Shown here one piece after another: positions 1 to 6,616 of a stretch of 13,116 nucleotides of DNA (position 1 is its first letter; every line of letters begins with the position of its first letter). The notes under the pieces were generated by a model. It was not told the DNA's origin. It was given only the letters and a program-made list of their open reading frames with translations, and did not search any database. This stretch comes from an uncultured Muribaculaceae bacterium (GTDB lineage: Bacteria > Bacteroidota > Bacteroidia > Bacteroidales > Muribaculaceae): positions 1 through 13,116 of the forward strand of contig CAJTYC010000069.1 in the NCBI GenBank assembly GCA_910584185.1, written 5' to 3'. A program made the translations under genes and the position numbers.

Positions 1-17
1 AGGAGGCGCCGCCGACG
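1..17. repeat. Partial copy of GC-rich dispersed repeat arm
   Basis: The first 17 bases, AGGAGGCGCCGCCGACG, are identical to 11533-11549, the outer end of the right arm of the large inverted repeat at 11431-11549. The orientation is the same. Identity stops after base 17, and the rest of the element, if present, lies left of the window. It is probably the edge of a second copy of a dispersed intergenic repeat. Confidence 0.6.
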
Positions 18-67
18 CCCGAAGTCAAAATAAAGGACGTACACCCGACGCCCGAATTCAAAAGAAA
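12..67. repeat. Two-copy 23-bp direct repeat
   Basis: Positions 12-34 and 45-67 match at 21 of 23 bases. They share the core CCGACGCCCGAA followed by an A-rich tail. The spacing is 33 bp. The first copy overlaps the GC-rich repeat arm at the left edge. No function is evident. Confidence 0.6.
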
Positions 68-90
68 GAAATTACCGTTTCATTTAATTT

Positions 91-120
91 TTTGATATTG
101 ATTATTTTTGTTTATATTTG
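91..120 (+). promoter_or_regulatory. Bacteroidales-type promoter candidate
   Basis: TATATTTG at 113-120 fits the Bacteroidetes -7 consensus TAnnTTTG, and TTTG at 91-94 fits the -33 element with an 18-nt spacer. Initiation would fall near 127, leaving about 83 nt of A/T-rich leader before the adhesin gene at 210. No Shine-Dalgarno sequence precedes that ATG, as is usual in this phylum. Confidence 0.5.
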
Positions 121-139
121 CATTTGATAAGTATTTTTG
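107..139 (+). promoter_or_regulatory. Second overlapping promoter candidate
   Basis: TATTTTTG at 132-139 also fits TAnnTTTG, with TTTG at 107-110 upstream and a 21-nt spacer. It overlaps the candidate ending at 120 and is an alternative or additional start for the gene at 210. In such AT-rich DNA one of the two is likely a chance match. Confidence 0.3.
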
Positions 140-209
140 ATTAATTCAAGGCTGAAATTTATTAAAATGTTTATTTTGGCAAATTTTTTTCAACAATAAC
201 AATTAGCTT

Positions 210-3200
210 ATGAAAAAGAGTCCACTTATTTTGGCTGCCTTTGGGGCGGCGGGACTGTTGTTGTCGGGGGCTGCGGTAACTTTGCCGCAGCACATGGCGC
301 AGTCGGGTGTGAAACGTATGCACGGAGGACCGAAGCAGCAACTTGCTCCGGCCGTGGCCAGCACTCCTGCGCATGCCTGGGTGGTGCGCGACCGTGGCAA
401 CATACCTCTCGGTCTTGTGTCGCTAAACTTGCAGCGTCCGCAGATGCTGACTTCGATTGCAGCCATCAAGGATAAGGCTTTTGCCGGTGCAATGACTCCG
501 CAAGGTTACTTCTTCTATCGTTTCCATGATGATGCCGCCAACAGCACCATGGATCCCATTGCCCTCTCTAAAGTGGACCCGAAGACCGGTAAAGTAACCG
601 ACATAGCTGATTGGTCGAAAAAGGCTTTTATCTTCAATGATATGGCTTATGACTGGAAGCATGGTGTGTTGTACGGTTTATCGCGCGAGTTTTATACCGA
701 CGATTTCCTTACAGCCTTGCAGTTCGAATATTCAGGCCTATATGCAATCGATATGGCCACGGGTGTTGCAACGCAGGTGAAGCAATTCATAGATTGGCCC
801 TCGGGAGCAATCAACAATCCGACATATCTCACGCTCACCGCTGACCTTGATGGTAACCTTTATGTTGTCAATAACGGTGGGACTCTTCTGCGCATTGACC
901 CCGAAAATGAATTTGAGGCAACTGAAATAGGCAGCACCGGACGTACGCCGGCTGCCCGTCTGCAAACTATGGATTATGACCCGATGTCAGGCATGATTTT
1001 CTGGGCGGCAGATTATAGCAATTTACTGTCGGATATTTGTGTGATTGACCCTACCACCGCTGCTACAAGCCAAGTTGGTTTTCTCGGCACAGACTCGAGA
1101 CTCGCCGGCTTGTCGGTTGATTTCAATATACCATCGGCAGGCGCACCGGCAGGAGTATCCGCATTGAAGGCTGTGACCGATGCCTCGGGTGCACCGAAGG
1201 CTACAGTATCTTTCGTAAATCCTGACCGCACTTTCGGTGGCAGTGTCTTGACGAGTATCTCCGAGCTTCAGCTTATGCGAGATGGCGAACTTGCCAATTC
1301 ATGGACGGCACCTGAAGCAGGTGCGGCTCTGAACTTCGTTGATAATGTTGAGCAACCGGGCTATGTGACTTACAGTGTTTTGCCCAAAAATATTCTCGGG
1401 GATGGCTTGGTGCGCAACGTGACGATATGGGTGGGACGCGATGTGCCGGAAGCCCCCGGCAATGTGGGCATAGGTTGCAATTCTGACGGAAGCGCTATAA
1501 TACAATGGGATGCCCCCAAGGAGGGCCTTCACGGCGGTTGGCTCGACATGCAGTCGCTCAAGTATGCCGTGATACGTATGCCCGGCAATGTGCGCGTGGC
1601 CAACGACTTGACCGACTGCGAATATACCGACAGGAGCATAACCACAATGTCGAAATATAGCTATATTGTGGTGCCTTATACGGCAGATGGTCAGGGTGAA
1701 ACTGCACAGAGCGTCGAGATTGCACTCGGTTCGTCGATAGGGGAGTTCCCTTACAACTGCCAGTTTAACGACCAGTCGGAGTTTGATACCTGGAGTGTGC
1801 TGAATCCTAACGGTGGTTCCACATGGAGCTGGAAGAAGCGAGGGCTCGCTGATTTCGATGGTTTTGCCATGTATCAATATGACAACAAGCTCGATGGTGA
1901 CGATTATCTCGTCTCACCGGCCATAGAGATGAAACCGGAAGGCACCTATACGCTCCGTTTCAATTACCGCGGCTCGAATGCCAATTATGAAGAGACAATG
2001 GATGTGCGTTTCGGCAATGCTCCGACAGTTGAGGCCCTTACGCAGAACATCAAGGATATAAAGATGAAGTCTGGTGACGGTCAATATGCAGAGGTGACTC
2101 TTCCTAAAGTGGAGAAAGCGGGCACATATCATGTGGCTTTCCACGCCACTTCGCCCAAGGGGCGTTACAACATATATGTCACCGATGTGACGATAGATGC
2201 AACCGGTGTCACACCCGACATACCGGTGGCGGAACATCCGGCTCCGGCCAACCTCCAAGCAGAGGTGCAAGGCAATGACGTGACTCTGACATGGGATACT
2301 CCCGACACACCGGCTAATCCTGTGAATCCGGGTGGCACGAAGTCTGCAATTATTGAAGATTTCGAGTCTTATCCCAATTGGGTGATTCACCCCAAGGGGA
2401 AATATGAATGGAGTTACATTGATGGCGACGGTGGTAAACCTTATCGCAACGACTATGCCGATATGCCTTTCCCAACCGACGGCACCCCCTGTGCTGCCAA
2501 GATTATCGCTCCTTACGAACTCAGCCAGACTGAATATAAGGCGAATCCTCCTCACAGTGGTGAGCGCATCCTGCTTTTCGAAAGCAACTTTGCTGATGCC
2601 GACGGTAATCGTCCGGCTCCCAAGCCCGACGATTGGTTGATATCTCCGGCTCTTGACTTTGATGAAGATTTTGTGTTCAGCTTCTGGTGTAAGGCAGATC
2701 CTGACCTCGGTGGAGTGCAGGAGGGTTATACCGGCGATGACATTTGGAATAAGGAGAATTTCCAAGTTGGATACAGCAAGACCGGTAAGGCCAAAGAGGA
2801 TTTCGTATGGCTCAGCGACGAACTCGAGACTGTGCAGACCACAGGCTCGTCATGGACTGCCAAGGAGTATGCTATTCCCAAGGATGCTAAGTATGTCTGC
2901 ATACATTATTGCACACCGGAAAATGGCTTCTGGTTTATGGTAGATGATATCTATATCGGCCCGGCTGCCGGCAGACCTGCAATGTTGCCACGCAAGGCTG
3001 ATGGCGAAACCGCATCTGTGCTTCATTATGAAATTCATCTTGATGGTGTGAATGTGGCCGAGACCACACTGACCTCGCATACGCTCCGCGAGCTTGCCGA
3101 CGGCAATCACCGTGCGGCTGTTGTGGCCGTGTATGCCGACGGCAAGTCGGAGGCTGTGGAAGTGCCGTTTTCAGTGGGTGCCGGCAGTGGCGTCGATACA

Positions 3201-3326
3201 ATCGTTGCCGACGGGCTGTACAGACTCTATGACCTGCAAGGCAACCGCGTCACCGAGCCCAAGCAGGGTGAAGTCTATATCAGAGTAGACAGCAACGGCT
3301 CAAGCAAGATAACATATCAGAAGTAA
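210..3326 (+). CDS. Secreted adhesin-like protein with choice-of-anchor J and fibronectin III domains
   Basis: This is a 1038-aa exported protein with an N-terminal signal (Lys-Lys, then a hydrophobic stretch to about residue 22) and no lipobox. Residues 50-305 look like beta-propeller blades (GLYAIDMATG, DLDGNLYVVNNGG). Fibronectin III-like domains follow at about 313-408 and 412-506. A choice-of-anchor J / MAM-like domain lies at 512-664 (DDYLVSPAIEM). A third Fn3 is split: its first strands are at 676-700 (VTLTWDTP) and its remainder at 936-990 (LHYEIHLDGVNVAETTL). Between the halves is a second anchor J domain at 713-916 (DDWLISPALDF, WFMVDDIYIG). This order is known from the gingipain/haemagglutinin adhesins of Porphyromonas. 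Residues 1001-1038 (LYRLYDLQGNRV) resemble a degenerate T9SS sorting domain. There are no protease motifs. The protein probably binds ligands at the surface or after secretion; the ligand is unknown. The gene is monocistronic and ends at a strong terminator. Confidence 0.85.
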   Translation: MKKSPLILAAFGAAGLLLSGAAVTLPQHMAQSGVKRMHGGPKQQLAPAVASTPAHAWVVRDRGNIPLGLVSLNLQRPQMLTSIAAIKDKAFAGAMTPQGYFFYRFHDDAANSTMDPIALSKVDPKTGKVTDIADWSKKAFIFNDMAYDWKHGVLYGLSREFYTDDFLTALQFEYSGLYAIDMATGVATQVKQFIDWPSGAINNPTYLTLTADLDGNLYVVNNGGTLLRIDPENEFEATEIGSTGRTPAARLQTMDYDPMSGMIFWAADYSNLLSDICVIDPTTAATSQVGFLGTDSRLAGLSVDFNIPSAGAPAGVSALKAVTDASGAPKATVSFVNPDRTFGGSVLTSISELQLMRDGELANSWTAPEAGAALNFVDNVEQPGYVTYSVLPKNILGDGLVRNVTIWVGRDVPEAPGNVGIGCNSDGSAIIQWDAPKEGLHGGWLDMQSLKYAVIRMPGNVRVANDLTDCEYTDRSITTMSKYSYIVVPYTADGQGETAQSVEIALGSSIGEFPYNCQFNDQSEFDTWSVLNPNGGSTWSWKKRGLADFDGFAMYQYDNKLDGDDYLVSPAIEMKPEGTYTLRFNYRGSNANYEETMDVRFGNAPTVEALTQNIKDIKMKSGDGQYAEVTLPKVEKAGTYHVAFHATSPKGRYNIYVTDVTIDATGVTPDIPVAEHPAPANLQAEVQGNDVTLTWDTPDTPANPVNPGGTKSAIIEDFESYPNWVIHPKGKYEWSYIDGDGGKPYRNDYADMPFPTDGTPCAAKIIAPYELSQTEYKANPPHSGERILLFESNFADADGNRPAPKPDDWLISPALDFDEDFVFSFWCKADPDLGGVQEGYTGDDIWNKENFQVGYSKTGKAKEDFVWLSDELETVQTTGSSWTAKEYAIPKDAKYVCIHYCTPENGFWFMVDDIYIGPAAGRPAMLPRKADGETASVLHYEIHLDGVNVAETTLTSHTLRELADGNHRAAVVAVYADGKSEAVEVPFSVGAGSGVDTIVADGLYRLYDLQGNRVTEPKQGEVYIRVDSNGSSKITYQK

Positions 3327-3345
3327 CTGTAACGTAAAATGATAT

Positions 3346-3383
3346 AAAAAGGGTGTATCAACGAATATTGATACACCCTTTTT
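3346..3383 (+). terminator. Strong, probably bidirectional, intrinsic terminator
   Basis: A perfect 16-bp stem (3346-3361 with 3368-3383) encloses the 6-nt loop CGAATA. The arms are AAAAAGGGTGTATCAA and its complement, so a U-tract follows the stem on either strand. It lies 20 nt after the stop of the plus-strand adhesin gene and downstream of the convergent minus-strand lipoprotein gene, and can end both transcripts. Confidence 0.9.
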
Positions 3384-3489
3384 GCAAAATGGAACGGCGA
3401 TTTACAAATCGCCATTATTTTGAATATATCTCATAAGCAAGATAATATAGTCTTGTGGGCGATTTCCAAATCACAGTTCCATATTTGCA
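3383..3489. repeat. Intergenic imperfect inverted repeat, about 107 nt
   Basis: Arms 3383-3413 and 3458-3489 are reverse complements with five mismatches and one gap. The spacer is 44 AT-rich nt. Each arm contains a smaller near-palindrome: GGCGATTT-AC-AAATCGCC at 3396-3413, and a weaker version at 3458-3472. It sits between the bidirectional terminator and the end of the minus-strand lipoprotein gene. It could be a 3' UTR structure of that mRNA or a small non-autonomous repeat. No clear target duplication was seen. Confidence 0.65.
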
Positions 3490-3503
3490 GTAACTGTTGT
3501 CTG

Positions 3504-5342
3504 TCAGCGTTTCAGCGGTATCATGGCGCGGAAGCCTGAATTGTCGGTGCTGTAGGTAGCCACGATGAAGTCGCGCGAGTAGGTGATACCGTACTGTGGG
3601 TACAATGCCCAAGAACCTCCCCTTAGCGAGCGGCATTCCTCTCCATAGAAGTCTTCGGCCAGCGACATATCTGTGCATTTCGGATTCAGACTTTGTCTGC
3701 AGGGATATGTTGACTCCGAATACCAGTCTGCACATATCTCCCCTACGTTGCCGGCCATGTCATAAAGACCAAGGAAGTTGGGCTTTTTGCCGGCCACCGG
3801 GTGCGTGCCACCCTTCTCCGACATCACCAGTACACCTTCATGATTGGGAAGTCCTGTCTTTATACAAGAGCTGCCTGCGCTCTCGCAGTTCCAGGCGTGC
3901 CATGACACTTCGTCCATATCATTGCCTCCCGGAAAAAGGTCGCTAAGTGCCCGTGGGTTCCATTCGCTACCTGTGGCTGCATATTCCCATTGCAGTTCGG
4001 AGGGGAGTATCGAGTCGCTACCTTGATCGGGATAGCCGAGCCATTGCTCCACAAGATAGAAGTTATAGGCATTCGCTCCCTGTGGTGTGACTCCAATCAT
4101 CGGATAGTCAGCATATGAACCTGTGATGTGGCCACCGTTGCCATCATTTATTTTACCCTCTTTGGGCACCCATCGGCCATTCTTGCGCTCTATCTGGAGC
4201 CACTCGGGTGCTTCGAAATAAAATGCGGCATTGCTCGCAAGCCATGCCATGAGCTGCACATCCCCCGCGTTGCGGTCGTTCAGGAAGTCGCAGAATTGAC
4301 TGTTGGTCACCTCAGTGCGTCCTATCCAGAAGGAATCCACCTTGTAGTCTTTATATACAATCGCTTGGATGTCGTCATCTTTCGACTGTGCCAGTGCGCA
4401 GATGTTGAGCGATCCTCCCGGCACATATACCATGTCGAACTTCGTATCGACGCGTGTGAAGCCTGTCAGCTCTGTGTGATAGCGCTTGCCGGCCTCAAAC
4501 TTCGCACCTCTGTTTTTTACTGTCGAATATGTCACGGGTGTGCCATCTGCAAGTTCGCCGGAGACATAGAATGTGATTTTGTCGGCAGTGAGGTCTTGCG
4601 GCAGCATCATCATATAGGCTGTAACTTTCTCATCTGCCTGCACGTTGGCGTTGTCGAAGGCCATGGAGAGAGTCCGTGTGGCAGTGCCCCATTTCGAGAC
4701 GGTCGGATTGGTGGCCGTGAGGTCTACCACCCCTTGGTCATAGAGTTTGGCGGAAGAAGTGGAGAGTGACATAAATCGCACTTTTACATCTTCGGGCAGA
4801 GAGAAACTGAACTCCATGAGCGAAGCGAGGTGGCGGAACGAAAGCGTGGAGCTTACCTTGCCGTCGGCAAATGTCACCGGTGTTGCCGCCATATAGTCGA
4901 ACTTGCCGAGATGTTTGCGTGCGTTGCCGCCGAAGCCATCCTGAGTCTGAGGGTTGAAATATATTTTGGCAGCCTTGGGGTCTATGTCAAGTTCGTAAGG
5001 GTCTTCGCGATATGGATATAGCGCACAGAGCATGTCGCCGTTGTCGGCTGCTACGCTTCCTTCGAATTTTGCGTTCTTGGTGCCGGCTCCATCCGAGAGT
5101 CTGAACATCTCAGGAGCTTTAGACACGGCAGTGAAAATACCGATTTGGTCTTGCTCCGACCATACGGCAGTAGTGCCATCTATATCGGTGCGTGTCGCAT
5201 CGGTGTCGGCATAGCCGGCCTCGAGTGTCAGGGCAACTTTGGAGGAGTTGCCGCTGCCGGGTTCGCCAAGCAATGAGTCGTTTGCACAACCACTCAACAG
5301 CAGGGTTGTGGCTCCAATATATATAAGGTTCTTTCTTTTCAT
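3504..5342 (-). CDS. Lipoprotein with fimbrillin-like N-domain and FGE/SUMF1-like C-domain
   Basis: This 612-aa protein begins with a lipoprotein signal, LLLSGC, with the acylated Cys at residue 19. Residues 35-295 resemble Bacteroidetes fimbrillin / Mfa-like proteins: VWSEQDQIGIF near 60-70, FRHLASLMEFSF near 169-180, and FEAGKRYHTEL near 282-292. Residues 300-612 form a sulfatase-modifying-factor (FGE, SUMF1/EgtB/PvdO) fold: MVYVPGG, FWIGRTEVTNSQF, LPSELQWEYAATG (446-458), GLYDMAGNVGE (525-535), LRGGSW (573-578) and NSGFRAM (601-607). Aligned by eye to the GGSY..C....C segment of true FGE, the two copper-binding catalytic cysteines fall on Leu580 and Gly585. Formylglycine formation is therefore unlikely and the domain is probably structural or ligand-binding. 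It is the last gene of the minus-strand set, 20 nt after the two-repeat protein. The post-Cys residues ANDS show no strong surface-export motif. Confidence 0.88.
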   Translation of the reverse strand: MKRKNLIYIGATTLLLSGCANDSLLGEPGSGNSSKVALTLEAGYADTDATRTDIDGTTAVWSEQDQIGIFTAVSKAPEMFRLSDGAGTKNAKFEGSVAADNGDMLCALYPYREDPYELDIDPKAAKIYFNPQTQDGFGGNARKHLGKFDYMAATPVTFADGKVSSTLSFRHLASLMEFSFSLPEDVKVRFMSLSTSSAKLYDQGVVDLTATNPTVSKWGTATRTLSMAFDNANVQADEKVTAYMMMLPQDLTADKITFYVSGELADGTPVTYSTVKNRGAKFEAGKRYHTELTGFTRVDTKFDMVYVPGGSLNICALAQSKDDDIQAIVYKDYKVDSFWIGRTEVTNSQFCDFLNDRNAGDVQLMAWLASNAAFYFEAPEWLQIERKNGRWVPKEGKINDGNGGHITGSYADYPMIGVTPQGANAYNFYLVEQWLGYPDQGSDSILPSELQWEYAATGSEWNPRALSDLFPGGNDMDEVSWHAWNCESAGSSCIKTGLPNHEGVLVMSEKGGTHPVAGKKPNFLGLYDMAGNVGEICADWYSESTYPCRQSLNPKCTDMSLAEDFYGEECRSLRGGSWALYPQYGITYSRDFIVATYSTDNSGFRAMIPLKR

Positions 5343-5362
5343 TTCTATTGTTGTTAGTTATG

Positions 5363-6547
5363 TTACCATTCGCCGCCTTCTCCGAAGTCAGGCACTGTGC
5401 CCCCTCCCTCGCCATCGTTAGGGTCTTTGGGGTCGTCGGGTGTCACCGGTGGTTCTACAGGTGTTGAGCCGTCAAAGTTGATTGCTCCGGTGTAAGTGCC
5501 GCTAATCGTGTGGTCGGCATCGTCGCTAAAAGAATATTTTATCGTGTAATCAGAGCCTGAGTGAGTTATCGTGACGTAGCCTGATGTAAACGGTGCCATG
5601 CCCGACAGGTTGCCGGCGGTCTGCTGCACGAGCCAACAACCATAGAATGAAGGCTGGCCGTCGATGCTCTTAAGTTCACCGGGCTGTGCCACCCCCACGG
5701 AGTAATCAGTTTCGGTGACCCCAATCTTTGATTCGGCCACATATTGACCATCTATGTCGTGAGTGGAAGCTGAGTTTTTGGGAGCATTGAGCAGGAACTG
5801 CACCATGTCTTTTGACCCTTGCAGAGTGAGTGTAAGCGGGAGAGATGCAAGCGTGGTATCGCCCCAGCTGCCAAAGACGGCCTTGGCGCTTGTCACCGAC
5901 GGCGTATAGTCAGATGTTAGTGTGGAAAGTTTTGTGCCGGAATCATCGGTGAAGCCAATCGGTCCGGTGTATTTTGCACGGTAGTCATCGCGGTCGTCAA
6001 AGGTGAAGTGCAAGTCGATTGTGTAACTTCCTGCCGCGTAAGCTATGCTTACTGACCCTCCCGTCACATCGTGGCGTGTCATATGGCCCGAAGCATCATA
6101 GGAGTTCATATATGTCACACCATCGCAATTGAAGGTGGAGGGATATAGTGGCACAATATCTGTGCAGGGTGTATAGTCACCGGCTATATTGAGTTTCTCA
6201 AATTCTTGCGCCTTTACGTTGAGGTCGAGGCTTATGAAGTTACCCGGATATTGCATCTGGCCATCCTTTACCTCAGCATCGGTCATTTCGAGATATACGT
6301 CGTTGAGAGTGTTACTCCAGTAGTCGCCTGCCCAAAAGCCGTTGATTGCGCGGATTGTTGCGGTCTCCGGCTCCGGCTCAGCGAAAGGGTCCTTAAACGT
6401 GATTTTGCCGATATCATCAACATTCATCGTGGTGATTAGCTTGCCATCTTTACCCACCACATACATTTTGGCGGTTTCTTCGGCATTTGCCGACATGGCG
6501 AGCAATGTGCCGGCCACGACGCATGTTAGTGTTTTGCCTATTTTCAT
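5363..6547 (-). CDS. Secreted protein with two tandem ~135-aa beta repeats
   Basis: This 394-aa protein has a type I signal peptide, cleaved probably after MSANA (residue 22). The next segment, VVGKDGKLITTMNVDDIGKI (30-49), is a pattern common near the N-terminus of Bacteroidetes secreted proteins. Two internal repeats follow at about 66-199 and 223-358. They are clearest at their ends, where SYTIDLHFTFDD...YTGPIGF matches DYTIKYSFSDD...YTGAINF. Each is probably one beta-barrel or beta-sandwich unit. The tail is Pro/Asp-rich, then Gly/Glu-rich, and ends GEGGEW. It has no sorting-domain-like C-terminus, unlike the two upstream genes. No named family was recognised and no catalytic motif seen. 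It lies 69 nt after the 1075-aa gene, across a terminator-like hairpin, and 20 nt before the lipoprotein gene, with which it is surely co-transcribed. Confidence 0.85.
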   Translation of the reverse strand: MKIGKTLTCVVAGTLLAMSANAEETAKMYVVGKDGKLITTMNVDDIGKITFKDPFAEPEPETATIRAINGFWAGDYWSNTLNDVYLEMTDAEVKDGQMQYPGNFISLDLNVKAQEFEKLNIAGDYTPCTDIVPLYPSTFNCDGVTYMNSYDASGHMTRHDVTGGSVSIAYAAGSYTIDLHFTFDDRDDYRAKYTGPIGFTDDSGTKLSTLTSDYTPSVTSAKAVFGSWGDTTLASLPLTLTLQGSKDMVQFLLNAPKNSASTHDIDGQYVAESKIGVTETDYSVGVAQPGELKSIDGQPSFYGCWLVQQTAGNLSGMAPFTSGYVTITHSGSDYTIKYSFSDDADHTISGTYTGAINFDGSTPVEPPVTPDDPKDPNDGEGGGTVPDFGEGGEW

Positions 6548-6567
6548 GATAAATTGTGCGTTAAAAC

Positions 6568-6604
6568 AATCCCTGCCCGAGTGTTTGAGGACCGGGCAGG
6601 GATT
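6568..6604 (-). terminator. Terminator or attenuator hairpin inside the gene cluster
   Basis: A 12-bp perfect stem (6568-6579 with 6593-6604; arms AATCCCTGCCCG and CGGGCAGGGATT) encloses 13 nt. On the minus strand it is followed by GTTTTAACG. It sits 12 nt past the stop of the 1075-aa gene and 20 nt before the ATG of the two-repeat protein. The U-tract is short, so partial readthrough is plausible. No TAnnTTTG promoter lies between it and the next gene. Confidence 0.7.
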
Positions 6605-6616
6605 ATTATGTAAATC

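Noticed and set aside
1299..1877. 192-aa minus-strand frame opposite the adhesin gene
   Set aside because: It is a shadow of the Fn3 and anchor J coding region and contains no family motif.
1914..2765. 283-aa minus-strand frame opposite the plus-strand adhesin gene
   Set aside because: It is antisense to a clear multidomain protein and has no signal, domain or conserved motif. It arises from codon bias of the sense gene.
210..3326. Gingipain-type protease identity for the plus-strand protein
   Set aside because: Only the adhesin-type domain order is shared. No caspase-like catalytic His/Cys region is present; the N-terminus is propeller-like.
4128..4769. 213-aa plus-strand frame opposite the fimbrillin/FGE-like lipoprotein
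   Set aside because: It is antisense to recognisable domains; its Cys/His-rich composition is typical of shadow frames.
3504..5342. Functional formylglycine-generating enzyme or GldK-type T9SS component
   Set aside because: The catalytic cysteines are absent, the N-terminal half is fimbrillin-like, and no gldL/M/N-like genes are adjacent.
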